NCBI GenBank assembly: GCA_900541415.1
Contig: UQJP01000006.1
Span: 62,001 to 126,000, forward strand
Reading direction: 5' to 3'
Source of the DNA: an uncultured Odoribacter sp.
GTDB lineage: Bacteria; Bacteroidota; Bacteroidia; Bacteroidales; Marinifilaceae
Length of the DNA stretch: 64,000 nucleotides
Made by a program: the position numbers and the translations under genes. Below, piece by piece: positions 34,958-43,755 of this stretch (position 1 is the stretch's first letter; each line of letters opens with the position of its first letter). A model generated the notes under the pieces. It was not told the origin of the DNA, ran no database searches, and worked only from the letters and a program-made list of their open reading frames with translations.

Positions 34958-35845
34958 ATGTACAGATTCATCATCCTGTTCATCCTCTTGTGCGGAACAA
35001 ACCTATCCTTTGCAGAAAACCAGTTAGAGCAAAAAATAAAATCCGTCCTAAACGATAAAAAAGCAACCGTGGGAGTCAGTGTCCTATTGGAAGGGAAAGA
35101 AATTGCCTCGGTAAACGGGGAACGTTATTACCCATTGCTAAGTGTCTATAAATTCCCTTTAGCTTTAGCCGTTTTAGACCATCTGAACAAAAAACAATTA
35201 CCTCTAAGTACTAAAATAGCGATAAGCCAGGCCGATTTACAACCCGACACTTACAGTCCGTTACGAGATAAATATCCCCAGGGCGGGATCGATTTAACCA
35301 TAAGCGAACTACTACACTACACCGTTGCTTTAAGCGACAACAATACCTGCGACATTTTATTCAGGTATATAGGTGGCCCGAAAAAAGTGGACAAATACAT
35401 CAAAAAACTAAAAATCAAAGACATTTCCATCGCCAACACAGAGCAGGAAATGAACGAAAATCCCGACTATATTTATCAAAACTGGGCGACACCCTCGGCC
35501 ATCACCCGCCTGTTGGAACTGTTCTTGAAAAAAGAGCTGTTTTCCAAAGAATATCAGGATTTTCTCGAACAAACCATGATAAAGACCACCACCGGATTAA
35601 AAAAAATCAGGGCCTTGCTTCCTGCATCCGTAATCGTCGGAGACAAAACCGGGAACTCACCGCGGACAAGTTCAGGAATGAAAATAGCAGAAAACGACCT
35701 TGCTTTCGTCCGTCTGCCCGACGGCAGGCAATACACCATCGCCGTACTCGTTAGCAACTCCTACGAAGACGATGAAACAAACTTCGGGATCATAGCTCAA
35801 ATTTCCAAAATCGTTTACGATCACCTTACAGGTAAATTAAAATAA
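34958..35845 (+). CDS. bla: Class A beta-lactamase, extended-spectrum subclass A2 type
   Basis: 295 aa, secreted (signal peptide ending LSFA). Catalytic Ser62-Val-Tyr-Lys65 (SVYKFP), Ser126-Asp127-Asn128 (LSDNN), a general-base glutamate probably Glu162 (NTEQEMNEN followed by YQNWATP), and Lys230-Thr-Gly (GDKTGNS). These and the long omega-loop pattern fit the CepA/CblA/CfxA/PER group, usually cephalosporinases of Bacteroidales. All key residues are intact, so activity is likely; the spectrum cannot be read from sequence. It seems chromosomal, with no mobile element nearby. Confidence 0.9.
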   Translation: MYRFIILFILLCGTNLSFAENQLEQKIKSVLNDKKATVGVSVLLEGKEIASVNGERYYPLLSVYKFPLALAVLDHLNKKQLPLSTKIAISQADLQPDTYSPLRDKYPQGGIDLTISELLHYTVALSDNNTCDILFRYIGGPKKVDKYIKKLKIKDISIANTEQEMNENPDYIYQNWATPSAITRLLELFLKKELFSKEYQDFLEQTMIKTTTGLKKIRALLPASVIVGDKTGNSPRTSSGMKIAENDLAFVRLPDGRQYTIAVLVSNSYEDDETNFGIIAQISKIVYDHLTGKLK

Positions 35846-36067
35846 TTAAACTTATTTTATCTCTCTACTCTGTATAAATTTCAAGCCCCAAAAAGATTTC
35901 TGCCATCCGAAGAAATAAAATTCATGACACACTTCACGACCCAATGATTAGGTTTCACAACTAATTCTACTGTCGTTCAGTAATAATGAATAACTTTTTT
36001 TTTGTATTATACTTTGAGTTTTCTATTTTTACACCCGCAAAATAATCAAGTCTTAAAAAAAATTAAA

Positions 36068-37762
36068 ATGGAGTACGGAATTTTTGACTTTCTTAAACTT
36101 ATCGGTTCTTTAGGTGTCTTCCTCTACGGTATGAAGCTCATGAGTGAAGCCCTACAAAAAGTAGCGGGAGCTAAAATGCGGCACATCTTAGCGGCAATGA
36201 CATCTAACCGGGTAAAAGGAGTAATTACCGGACTTTTGATAACAACCATCATACAAAGTAGTTCTGCAACTACGGTTATGGTGGTTAGTTTCGTTAATGC
36301 GGGATTGTTAAGCCTGATCGAATCCATAGGGGTTATCATGGGAGCCAACGTCGGTACAACGGTAACAGCCTGGTTAATATCCATCCTCGGCTTCAAAATC
36401 AGCATGGCAGAAGTTTCGCTGCCCATGATCGGTCTGTGTCTTCCCCTCTTATTTTCCAATAAACGTTCCCGGAAAAGCTGGGGAGAGCTCATCATCGGAT
36501 TTGCCCTGCTATTCATCGGGCTGGAATTCTTAAAAGATGCAATGCCTAATCTGAACGAAAACCCGGAAATTCTGACATTCCTCAAAGAATACACCGATCT
36601 GGGCTATGTTTCCTACATATTGTTCATGCTCATCGGTACAGCCCTCACCATCTTAATTCAATCCTCTTCCGCCACAATGGCCCTGACTTTGGTGATGTGT
36701 GCAAACGGATGGATCAGCTTTGAGATTGCAGCCTCCATGGTATTAGGTGAAAACATCGGAACAACCGTTACGGCAAACCTGGCAGCAATGGTTGCCAACA
36801 CCGCAGCCAAACGTGCCGCCCTCGCCCACCTTGTATTCAATGTCTTCGGCGTTATCTGGGTGTTGTCTATCTTCCCTATATTCCTCAGTTGGATCGAACA
36901 CCTAAGCGTTTTCCTGGGAATCGGAAACCCAACCAGCAACATCGGCTCCGTGCCTATGGCGCTATCCCTGTTCCACACTATGTTCAACGTGGCCAACGTA
37001 TTAATATTGATCTGGTTTGTCAAACTCATCGCTAAAATTGTAACCAAACTCATTCCTATAAAAGAAAAGAACGAGGATGCCTTCACTTTAAAGCACATCA
37101 AAATCGGGTTACTCTCGACACCGGATGCCTCCTTATTCCAGGCAAAACAAGAAATATCCCTATATGCTAAAAACACCAGGGACATGTTCCACAAAGTGAC
37201 GGAATGTTTGGAAATGCCCACAAAAGACTTTCCGAAACAATTCGACAACCTGGTAAAAATGGAAGACGAAAGTGATAATGTTGAAATAGAAATCGCCAAC
37301 TACCTGACCAAAGTTTCCGAATCAAAACTTTCAACAGAAAACTCCCAGCGCATCCGGGCAATGTTCAAAATCGTTTCGGAAATTGAAAGCATTGCCGACT
37401 CCTCCCTGAACGTCACAAAAGCAATAGCCCGGCGGAACGACCAAAATGTGGTTTTTTCAGAAGAGCTGACCAATAAGCTGAAACACATGTTCTCCCTGAT
37501 CGACGAAACCCTGTACGTGATGTGTGCCAATCTCTCGATAGAATACAGAGAAGTGAATGCCAAAAAAGCTTATGAACTGGAAAAAGCGATCAATGACTAC
37601 CGTACCATTTTAAAACAGGAACACCTGATCGCCATCGAAGAAAAACGCTACGATTACCCCACGGGAATTTTATACAACGACATATTCTCCGAATGTGAAA
37701 AGATCGGCGATTACGCCATCAACATCACGCAAGCCATCAAAGAAATCGGGCACGACGAATAA
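36068..37762 (+). CDS. Na/Pi-cotransporter family protein with PhoU-like domain
   Basis: 564 aa from MEYGIFDFLKLIGSLGVFLY; an upstream TTG in frame (36002) is not credible. Two repeats with the QSSSATT signature (TTIIQSSSATTVMVVSFVNA and LTILIQSSSATMALTLVMCA), each followed by GxNxGTTVTA (MGANVGTTVTAWL, LGENIGTTVTANL). This is the type II sodium-phosphate cotransporter core. The C-terminal ~200 residues are PhoU-like helices (SEIESIADSSLNVTKAIARR, ECEKIGDYAINITQAIKEIG). Probably moves phosphate across the inner membrane and senses or regulates that flow. Confidence 0.9.
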   Translation: MEYGIFDFLKLIGSLGVFLYGMKLMSEALQKVAGAKMRHILAAMTSNRVKGVITGLLITTIIQSSSATTVMVVSFVNAGLLSLIESIGVIMGANVGTTVTAWLISILGFKISMAEVSLPMIGLCLPLLFSNKRSRKSWGELIIGFALLFIGLEFLKDAMPNLNENPEILTFLKEYTDLGYVSYILFMLIGTALTILIQSSSATMALTLVMCANGWISFEIAASMVLGENIGTTVTANLAAMVANTAAKRAALAHLVFNVFGVIWVLSIFPIFLSWIEHLSVFLGIGNPTSNIGSVPMALSLFHTMFNVANVLILIWFVKLIAKIVTKLIPIKEKNEDAFTLKHIKIGLLSTPDASLFQAKQEISLYAKNTRDMFHKVTECLEMPTKDFPKQFDNLVKMEDESDNVEIEIANYLTKVSESKLSTENSQRIRAMFKIVSEIESIADSSLNVTKAIARRNDQNVVFSEELTNKLKHMFSLIDETLYVMCANLSIEYREVNAKKAYELEKAINDYRTILKQEHLIAIEEKRYDYPTGILYNDIFSECEKIGDYAINITQAIKEIGHDE

Positions 37763-37789
37763 TTACCTGCCGGAAATTCAGGCCGGAGA

Positions 37790-37886
37790 TTTAAAAGTTT
37801 ATAGCGAATTGTTTATAAGATACGGTTACTCTTGAAGCTGATAACATTATAAACAGGAAACCTATAAACTTTTAAACATTTATGAC
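37790..37886. repeat. Long inverted repeat upstream of glyS, nonamer-like
   Basis: TTTAAAAGTTTATAG (37790-37804) and CTATAAACTTTTAAA (37862-37876) are perfectly complementary over 15 bp. An inner pair GTTTATAA (37811-37818) / TTATAAAC (37847-37854) adds 8 bp. The GTTTATAAx motif is the one seen in the rplO-secY spacer. Confidence 0.75.
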
Positions 37887-37894
37887 TACTTTTG
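37887..37894 (+). promoter_or_regulatory. Candidate -7 element for glyS
   Basis: TACTTTTG matches TAnnTTTG and lies 22 bases before the glyS ATG. The -33 position falls inside the right arm of the inverted repeat and has no TTG. Confidence 0.4.
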
Positions 37895-37916
37895 TAAGGC
37901 AAATAACAAAAATATT

Positions 37917-39464
37917 ATGGCACAGGAAGATGTATTCAAGAAATTAGTTGCCCATTGTAAAGAATATGGGTATGTATTTCCGTCATCGGATATATACGAC
38001 GGATTGGGAGCTGTGTATGATTACGGGCAGTATGGGGTGGAATTGAAAAACAATATCAAAAGATATTGGTGGGAATCAATGGTACGGCTTCATGAAAATA
38101 TCGTGGGGATCGATTCTGCCATTTTTATGCACCCTACGATCTGGAAAGCATCCGGACACGTAGACGCATTCAATGATCCGTTGATTGACAATAAAGACTC
38201 TAAAAAAAGATACCGTGCCGACGTCCTGATCGAAGATCAGATCGCCAAATATGACGAAAAGATCGAAAAAGACGTCGAAAAAGCCCGTAAAAAATTCGGC
38301 GAAAGCTTCAATGAAGAGCTGTTCCGCCAAACCAACCCGCAAGTGGTAGCCAATATCGAAAAACGGAATGTACTCCACGAACGGATGTCGAAAGCCTTAA
38401 ACGACAACGACCTCGCTGAAGTGCGTCAGATTATTGTAGACTATAATATCGTATGCCCGATCTCCGGTACCTGTAACTGGACGGAAGTACGCCAGTTCAA
38501 CCTGATGTTCGCCACAGAAATGGGATCTACGGCAGAAGGAGCCAGCAAAATATACCTGCGTCCCGAAACGGCTCAGGGTATTTTTGTCAATTTCCTGAAC
38601 GTACAGAAAACCGGACGGATGAAAATACCTTTCGGAATCGCACAAATCGGTAAAGCCTTCCGGAACGAAATCGTAGCCCGGCAATTCATCTTCCGTATGC
38701 GCGAATTCGAACAAATGGAAATGCAATTCTTCGTACGTCCCGGCTCTGAACTGGAATGGTTCAAAGAATGGAAAACAACCCGGATGAAATGGCATCAACT
38801 GCTGGGATTCGGATCGGAAAACTACCGTTTCCACGATCATGAAAAATTGGCACACTATGCTAACGCCGCAACCGACATCGAATTCCGTTTCCCGTTCGGA
38901 TTCAAAGAAGTGGAAGGTATCCACTCCCGCACGGATTTTGATCTCTCACAACATCAAAAATTTTCCGGCAAGAAAATACAATATTTCGATACCGAACTGA
39001 ACGAATCTTACACCCCCTACGTTATCGAAACTTCTATCGGGGTGGACCGCATGTTCCTGCAAATCATGTCGGCAGCCTACTGCGAAGAAGACCTTAGCAA
39101 AGACGGGAAACAGGATTCGCGCGTTGTTCTGCGGCTTCCGGCTGCTTTAGCACCTGTGAAGCTGGCTGTGATGCCTTTAGTGAAAAAAGACGGGCTGCCT
39201 GAAAAAGCACAGGAAATTATGAATTTACTGAAATACGACTTTAACTGTCAGTATGACGAAAAAGACTCTATCGGTAAACGCTACCGCCGTCAGGATGCCA
39301 TCGGAACACCTTTCTGCATCACGATCGACCACCAGACGCTGGAAGACAACGCCGTAACCATTCGTCACCGCGACACGATGCAGCAAGAACGTGTAGCCAT
39401 CGACCAGTTATTCGGTATATTGAAAGAAAAATGCGACTTACGCAGCCTCTTGAAACAACTTTAA
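37917..39464 (+). CDS. glyS: Glycyl-tRNA synthetase (dimeric, single-chain type)
   Basis: 515 aa class II synthetase of the alpha2 type, unlike the two-subunit E. coli enzyme. N-terminal YGYVFPSSDIYDGLGAVYDY and YGVELKNNIKRYWWESMV; motif 2 IGKAFRNEIVARQFIFRMRE FEQ region (IGKAFRNEI, RMREFEQMEMQFF); motif 3 ETSIGVDRMFLQ. The C-terminal anticodon domain includes DEKDSIGKRYRRQDAIGTPF. Flanked by terminator-like structures, so probably a single-gene unit. Confidence 0.96.
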   Translation: MAQEDVFKKLVAHCKEYGYVFPSSDIYDGLGAVYDYGQYGVELKNNIKRYWWESMVRLHENIVGIDSAIFMHPTIWKASGHVDAFNDPLIDNKDSKKRYRADVLIEDQIAKYDEKIEKDVEKARKKFGESFNEELFRQTNPQVVANIEKRNVLHERMSKALNDNDLAEVRQIIVDYNIVCPISGTCNWTEVRQFNLMFATEMGSTAEGASKIYLRPETAQGIFVNFLNVQKTGRMKIPFGIAQIGKAFRNEIVARQFIFRMREFEQMEMQFFVRPGSELEWFKEWKTTRMKWHQLLGFGSENYRFHDHEKLAHYANAATDIEFRFPFGFKEVEGIHSRTDFDLSQHQKFSGKKIQYFDTELNESYTPYVIETSIGVDRMFLQIMSAAYCEEDLSKDGKQDSRVVLRLPAALAPVKLAVMPLVKKDGLPEKAQEIMNLLKYDFNCQYDEKDSIGKRYRRQDAIGTPFCITIDHQTLEDNAVTIRHRDTMQQERVAIDQLFGILKEKCDLRSLLKQL

Positions 39465-39487
39465 GCATAAAGTTAAAATTTCGATAT

Positions 39488-39519
39488 GAACGCTACCTCT
39501 TTCCGGGTAGCGTTCTTTA
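39488..39519 (+). terminator. Terminator after glyS
   Basis: GAACGCTACC (39488-39497) pairs with GGTAGCGTTC (39506-39515), followed by TTTAT. Confidence 0.8.
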
Positions 39520-39681
39520 TTTCATCCCGCCCACCTGCATGATTCCGTTCAGATTAACCTTTCTTTCTGATTTTTAGTCATTTAAAGTATTATTTTCATT
39601 TTCAGCCTTACCCTTTCCGTTTTTATAACCGTATATAGTCTTACTATTATTGATGAATTATTAAACCTAATAAGTAAAACT

Positions 39682-40926
39682 ATGAAAAAAGGACTTGTGT
39701 TCATACTGCTTTCGGCTTTTGTCCTTAGCTACAGCAGTGAAATAAAAGCACAAAAGGTAAATGTAATATCCGTTTCAAAGGAAAGGGATACCCACAATTT
39801 CTACACCATGATGAGAGAAGCTTTCCCGTTGGCTTTCAACGATCCCGCTTCCCCTCGTTTTATCTTTTTCGATGACAACAAAAACTTCATTTTCGGTGTC
39901 GGAGGATATGTACAATTAACCGGAGTTTACGATTTTAACGGAGTTCAGGACTACAACTATTTCACAACCTCCAGCATCGCCCTGAAAGGCCATCAGCCCG
40001 GAGCCAGCTATGGAATGACAGTAGAACAATCCAGGTTATTCTTCAAATTGGTAGGCAACACGGACGTAGGCAAACTGGTTTCCTATATCGAAATGGAGTT
40101 CGAAGGCGATCAGGGTGCTCCTTTATTGCGACAGGCATTCGTGCAATTCCGGGGATTCACTCTCGGACAAACCTGGAGCACTTTCGGGGATATGAGTGCA
40201 GTTCCCACCACAATCGACGAAGAAGGTCCGAGTAGTGGTATCGAGATCCGGCAACCGATGATCCGTTATACACAAAAATTCAACGACCACTGGCAGGGTG
40301 CTTTAGCTCTGGAATACGCAAAAGCCTCCTACTCCACAAACGACTTCTCAAAAGACATCCGTCAGAAAGTGCCCGATATACCTTTGAATATAAGATACAC
40401 CATGAAAAATGGCAGCCATTTGCAAGCCGGAGGAATCCTGAGAAACATATCCTATAAAGACATGGTCAGTGATAAAGACAGGATGATGACTGGCTGGGGA
40501 GTGATGATGAGCGGAAACATCAACCTTTGTAAGAAAACCAGCTTTATGTTCCAGGGAGTGTACGGGAAAGCTATTTCCAACTATATACAGGACATTTCAG
40601 GCATCGGCTATGATCTGGTGCCTAACCCCAACCACAACGGGAAACTAAAAGCACCGGGAGCCTGGGGAGCCTTCGGCGCATTCGAACAAAACTGGACTTC
40701 CAAACTATCTTCTTCCCTGATATATAGTTACGCCCGGCTCGAAAGCAAAGGAACCCTCGATGGCTCCACCTACAAATATGCCCAGTATGCAGGAGTAAAC
40801 TTATTATGGGACTTCACGGAATACGGAACAACAGGCATCGAATATGTCTTCGGACGCCGGAACGACTTCAACCGCGATTACGGGAATGCCAGCCGTATCA
40901 ACGCAATGGTGCAATACCGCTTCTAA
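39682..40926 (+). CDS. DcaP-like outer-membrane porin
   Basis: 414 aa. Signal peptide (MKKGLVFILLSAFVLSYSSE, cleavage near IKAQ). The body is a beta barrel: FGVGGYVQLTGVYDFNGVQD, TVEQSRLFFKLVGNTDVGKL, LRQAFVQFRGFTLGQTWSTF, and a last strand NAMVQYRF ending in Phe. The QSRLFF...AFVQF...GQTWS series resembles DcaP-type trimeric porins. Likely lets small solutes through the outer membrane; the substrate is unknown. Convergent with the lipoprotein gene at 41120 and closed by its own terminator. Confidence 0.8.
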   Translation: MKKGLVFILLSAFVLSYSSEIKAQKVNVISVSKERDTHNFYTMMREAFPLAFNDPASPRFIFFDDNKNFIFGVGGYVQLTGVYDFNGVQDYNYFTTSSIALKGHQPGASYGMTVEQSRLFFKLVGNTDVGKLVSYIEMEFEGDQGAPLLRQAFVQFRGFTLGQTWSTFGDMSAVPTTIDEEGPSSGIEIRQPMIRYTQKFNDHWQGALALEYAKASYSTNDFSKDIRQKVPDIPLNIRYTMKNGSHLQAGGILRNISYKDMVSDKDRMMTGWGVMMSGNINLCKKTSFMFQGVYGKAISNYIQDISGIGYDLVPNPNHNGKLKAPGAWGAFGAFEQNWTSKLSSSLIYSYARLESKGTLDGSTYKYAQYAGVNLLWDFTEYGTTGIEYVFGRRNDFNRDYGNASRINAMVQYRF

Positions 40927-40948
40927 ACTAAACGAACTATTATACTCA

Positions 40949-40996
40949 AAATTCCCGGATGAAAAACAAAACACTTGCTTTCATTCCGGGAATTTT
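40949..40996 (+). terminator. Terminator after the porin gene
   Basis: AATTCCCGGATGAAA pairs with TTTCATTCCGGGAATT (one bulge) around a ~14-base loop; T residues follow. Confidence 0.75.
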
Positions 40997-41119
40997 TCTA
41001 TGTTCTCCACCTGCTGTCCCACAGGAATATACACAACATATCGGCAATCTCCTTTTTTCGTTTCTCCCCGTAGCCTGTCATTGCTTGTAACACCCTACGC
41101 TTTAATTCAGAAGAAACGA

Positions 41120-42277
41120 TTATTTAAGTCGTCCATAAATCACATAGTTATTATCGTTCTCTTCATCGATACCATTCACAATATCGGTCAACTTCTTTTC
41201 CATGGCCTTATCCAATCCGCCTTTTTCGAGCACTTTCTCTAATTTTTCTTTCAATCTTTCCGGAACGATATTTTCCACATAATAACCATTCGAGAAACAC
41301 CATACACTCGTTTCATATCCTCCCAAGAAATCGTTTACTATTTTAAACCGTGTGGCATCACGGGTTTTCTTATTCACAAGAATACTTTTTTCCGTCACAT
41401 AAGTGAAAGTGTTTTCACCCGTAGGCTTGGTTACACTCGTTTCAAAAAAGAAATAATCCCCAAACTCGCGATAGTAATGAATCGGTGGTTCCACAGCACC
41501 GAAATCAACGGTGAACTTCGGAATAAACCCACTTTTGCCCGGTACATAATGATACAAGGTATCCTGGATTTTCCCCATACTTCTGAAAATATGAACATAG
41601 TGATTATCCCGGCTACAAAACAACTCATTATTATACGGATTCCGTTCATTGATTTCAAAATGTCCCACGGGCACGCTGTCCAGCAACTTCCCGTCTAAAG
41701 TTTGTTGAAATGCAACCCATTTCAAGCCCTTGAACGGAAGAGCCAGCACGGTCAGCAAATCGTTCTCGACAGTAAAAGTGGCTTTGGGAGCCCCGCCTGC
41801 CATCTTGATCGGTTTCACAAAATTCCCTTCCATATCAAATTCATACAGATACCGGGTCTGCCAGGGCATCATAAAAATCCGGTTATTCTTTTCATCGATC
41901 TGCATATCATACAAAGTCATATATTCTCCCGGACCACGTCCCACTTTACCTATATCCCGCAAATACTTTCCCTGGCGGTCAAACAATTTAACCGGTTGCT
42001 GATAGCCTGCAGGAATCATCATATAGTTATCGGAAAAATACACAGTTCCCCCTCCTACCGTTGCACTCGTGTCATTATCCAATTTCAACACTTCGAGTGA
42101 TTTAACCACATCGCTCAAGTTTAAGGTCACCGTTGAGTCGCTCGTTTTAAAATAATCGCAGACATAGAGTTCCTCCCCATTCACTTTCTCTATCCTTACT
42201 GGCTTTTCAGCCCCGCAACCATATAGCAATATACCACATAGCGCAATACAATAAAACACTTTTTTCATAATCTTCAT
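41120..42277 (-). CDS. 6-bladed beta-propeller lipoprotein (copy 1)
   Basis: 385 aa. Signal peptide with lipobox LLYGC. The body has the propeller blade repeats of the Bacteroidetes 6-bladed family (DUF4934 / BF3164-like): VKLFDRQGKYLRDIGKVGRG PGEY (FDRQGKYLRDIGKVGRGPGE), MQIDEKNNRIFMMPWQTRYL, YEFDMEGNFVKPIKM. These lipoproteins are common in gut Bacteroidales; their substrates are mostly unknown. It is paralogous to the protein encoded upstream (42529-43686). Own promoter at 42291-42320. The ATG three codons downstream (42268) is an alternative start. Confidence 0.85.
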   Translation of the reverse strand: MKIMKKVFYCIALCGILLYGCGAEKPVRIEKVNGEELYVCDYFKTSDSTVTLNLSDVVKSLEVLKLDNDTSATVGGGTVYFSDNYMMIPAGYQQPVKLFDRQGKYLRDIGKVGRGPGEYMTLYDMQIDEKNNRIFMMPWQTRYLYEFDMEGNFVKPIKMAGGAPKATFTVENDLLTVLALPFKGLKWVAFQQTLDGKLLDSVPVGHFEINERNPYNNELFCSRDNHYVHIFRSMGKIQDTLYHYVPGKSGFIPKFTVDFGAVEPPIHYYREFGDYFFFETSVTKPTGENTFTYVTEKSILVNKKTRDATRFKIVNDFLGGYETSVWCFSNGYYVENIVPERLKEKLEKVLEKGGLDKAMEKKLTDIVNGIDEENDNNYVIYGRLK

Positions 42278-42290
42278 AGTTTCGTTTCAG

Positions 42291-42320
42291 CAAAAGTAGA
42301 AAAAAGAGAATCAGTTCCAA
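42291..42320 (-). promoter_or_regulatory. Promoter of the first beta-propeller lipoprotein gene
   Basis: Minus strand: TTG (42320-42318), 19 bases, TACTTTTG (42298-42291). The start codon follows 13 bases later, a short leader. Confidence 0.65.
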
Positions 42321-42449
42321 AAGAAATCAACTAAAATTAATAGTTAAAACCACATATTTTTTAGTTGATTGAAAAATAATCCATTAGCACCTGTTTTCTC
42401 CGGCGATGAAATCTTAACGGGATTCTCTCCGCCTATTCTCCTGAATCAT

Positions 42450-42482
42450 CATAAAGGAGAGTTTAGAAAACTCCCCTTTATG
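42450..42482. terminator. Hairpin between the two beta-propeller genes
   Basis: CATAAAGGAGAGTTT pairs with AAACTCCCCTTTATG with one mismatch around a 3-base loop. It lies 46 bases after the stop of the upstream paralog. No long T run follows, so termination is only probable. Confidence 0.55.
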
Positions 42483-42528
42483 GCTATATTCCGGAAATCC
42501 GCTTATCTTGATAAACTTCTACCTCTAT

Positions 42529-43686
42529 TTATTTCATCTTACCGATAATAATATAATTATTATCGTCTTCCTCTATCGTATTCAACAAATCGTCCACCCT
42601 CTTCCGTGTTTCTTCATTCAATCCTTCCGTCTTACTGAATTTTTCCAACCTGTCCTTTAAAGACACGGGACTTAAATTCTCCGTATAATACCCGTCACTG
42701 AAACTTGCTCCCGAAAGTTCACCACCCAACAAATCATTCTCAATCTTCAGCGGTCCGGCCTTTAAATTCTTTTTATCCACCAAAATACGTTTTTCCCGCT
42801 TATTGGTATATCTCCCGTCCTCCATCTGCACCAACTTATAGGTAGTAAACCAAAAATAGTCGCCAAATTCATTATACTCATGCAAAGGAATACTTTCAAC
42901 TCCCCCATAATTCACCGTAAATTTAGGCGTCAATCGATTCTTTCCCGGCACATAATGATACAGTGAATCCTGCACACCATCCCACTGATAAATATGAAAA
43001 GAGGGAAACTCCCGGTTAAAATTAATCCAATTGGCATATTCTACCTTCATGGCATAAGGCAAAGCCGATACGCTGTCAAGCAAATGCCCTTCAAAATCCT
43101 GCCGGAAAGCAATCAGGGTAGCCGAGTCACGGGCATGCTTCACAAAAGGCATGGCGATCAGGCTTACTTCATCACCTTCCGCTTTAAATTTACCCATAGG
43201 CAAAAAACCGGCCAAAGGAATAGTCTTAATATGTTCTCCCTGCAAATTATACATCAGTAATTGCCGGGCCTGAAAAGGCAACAAATAGATTCGTCCATTT
43301 TTCTCGTCCAACTGTGCGTCATACAAACGCATATACTCACCCGGTCCCCGGCCATATCCGCCTACATCACACAAAAACTTCCCTTTCCGGTCGAATAATT
43401 TAAAAACACTCTGCCAGTTAGGTCTCAACAGTAAGTAATTATCGGAACACATCACCGATCCGCCACCGATCATTGCATTGGAAGCGGTATCCAACTTAAT
43501 CACATCTAACGATTCGATCAAATCGCTAAGCTTTAAAGACAAGGTATCATCTTTCAATTTAAAATAATCGCACACATAAAGCTTTTCCCCATTATGCTTT
43601 TCGACACGTATAGCAGACTCCTTGTCCGCACAACGCCATAGCAGAACATAAGCTGCTACGAATAAAAGAAGCGAATATTTTCTCAT
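42529..43686 (-). CDS. 6-bladed beta-propeller lipoprotein (copy 2)
   Basis: 385 aa from MRKYSLLLFVAAYVLLWRC, the Cys being the probable lipidation site (Arg at -1 is unusual). Blades such as FKLFDRKGKFLCDVGGYGRG, AQLDEKNGRIYLLPFQARQL and LYHYVPGKNRLTPKFTVNYG align throughout with the protein encoded downstream: same length, same C-terminal IEEDDNNYIIIGKMK versus IDEENDNNYVIYGRLK. The pair arose by tandem duplication and has since diverged clearly. An 8-codon upstream extension in frame is not needed. It follows ribF by 69 bases. Confidence 0.85.
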   Translation of the reverse strand: MRKYSLLLFVAAYVLLWRCADKESAIRVEKHNGEKLYVCDYFKLKDDTLSLKLSDLIESLDVIKLDTASNAMIGGGSVMCSDNYLLLRPNWQSVFKLFDRKGKFLCDVGGYGRGPGEYMRLYDAQLDEKNGRIYLLPFQARQLLMYNLQGEHIKTIPLAGFLPMGKFKAEGDEVSLIAMPFVKHARDSATLIAFRQDFEGHLLDSVSALPYAMKVEYANWINFNREFPSFHIYQWDGVQDSLYHYVPGKNRLTPKFTVNYGGVESIPLHEYNEFGDYFWFTTYKLVQMEDGRYTNKREKRILVDKKNLKAGPLKIENDLLGGELSGASFSDGYYTENLSPVSLKDRLEKFSKTEGLNEETRKRVDDLLNTIEEDDNNYIIIGKMK

Positions 43687-43755
43687 AACTTTAAATTTTA
43701 AATCATTCAAAATTATGAAAAGAAAAGTGAAAAAGAAGAAAAAAAAACTATATTT

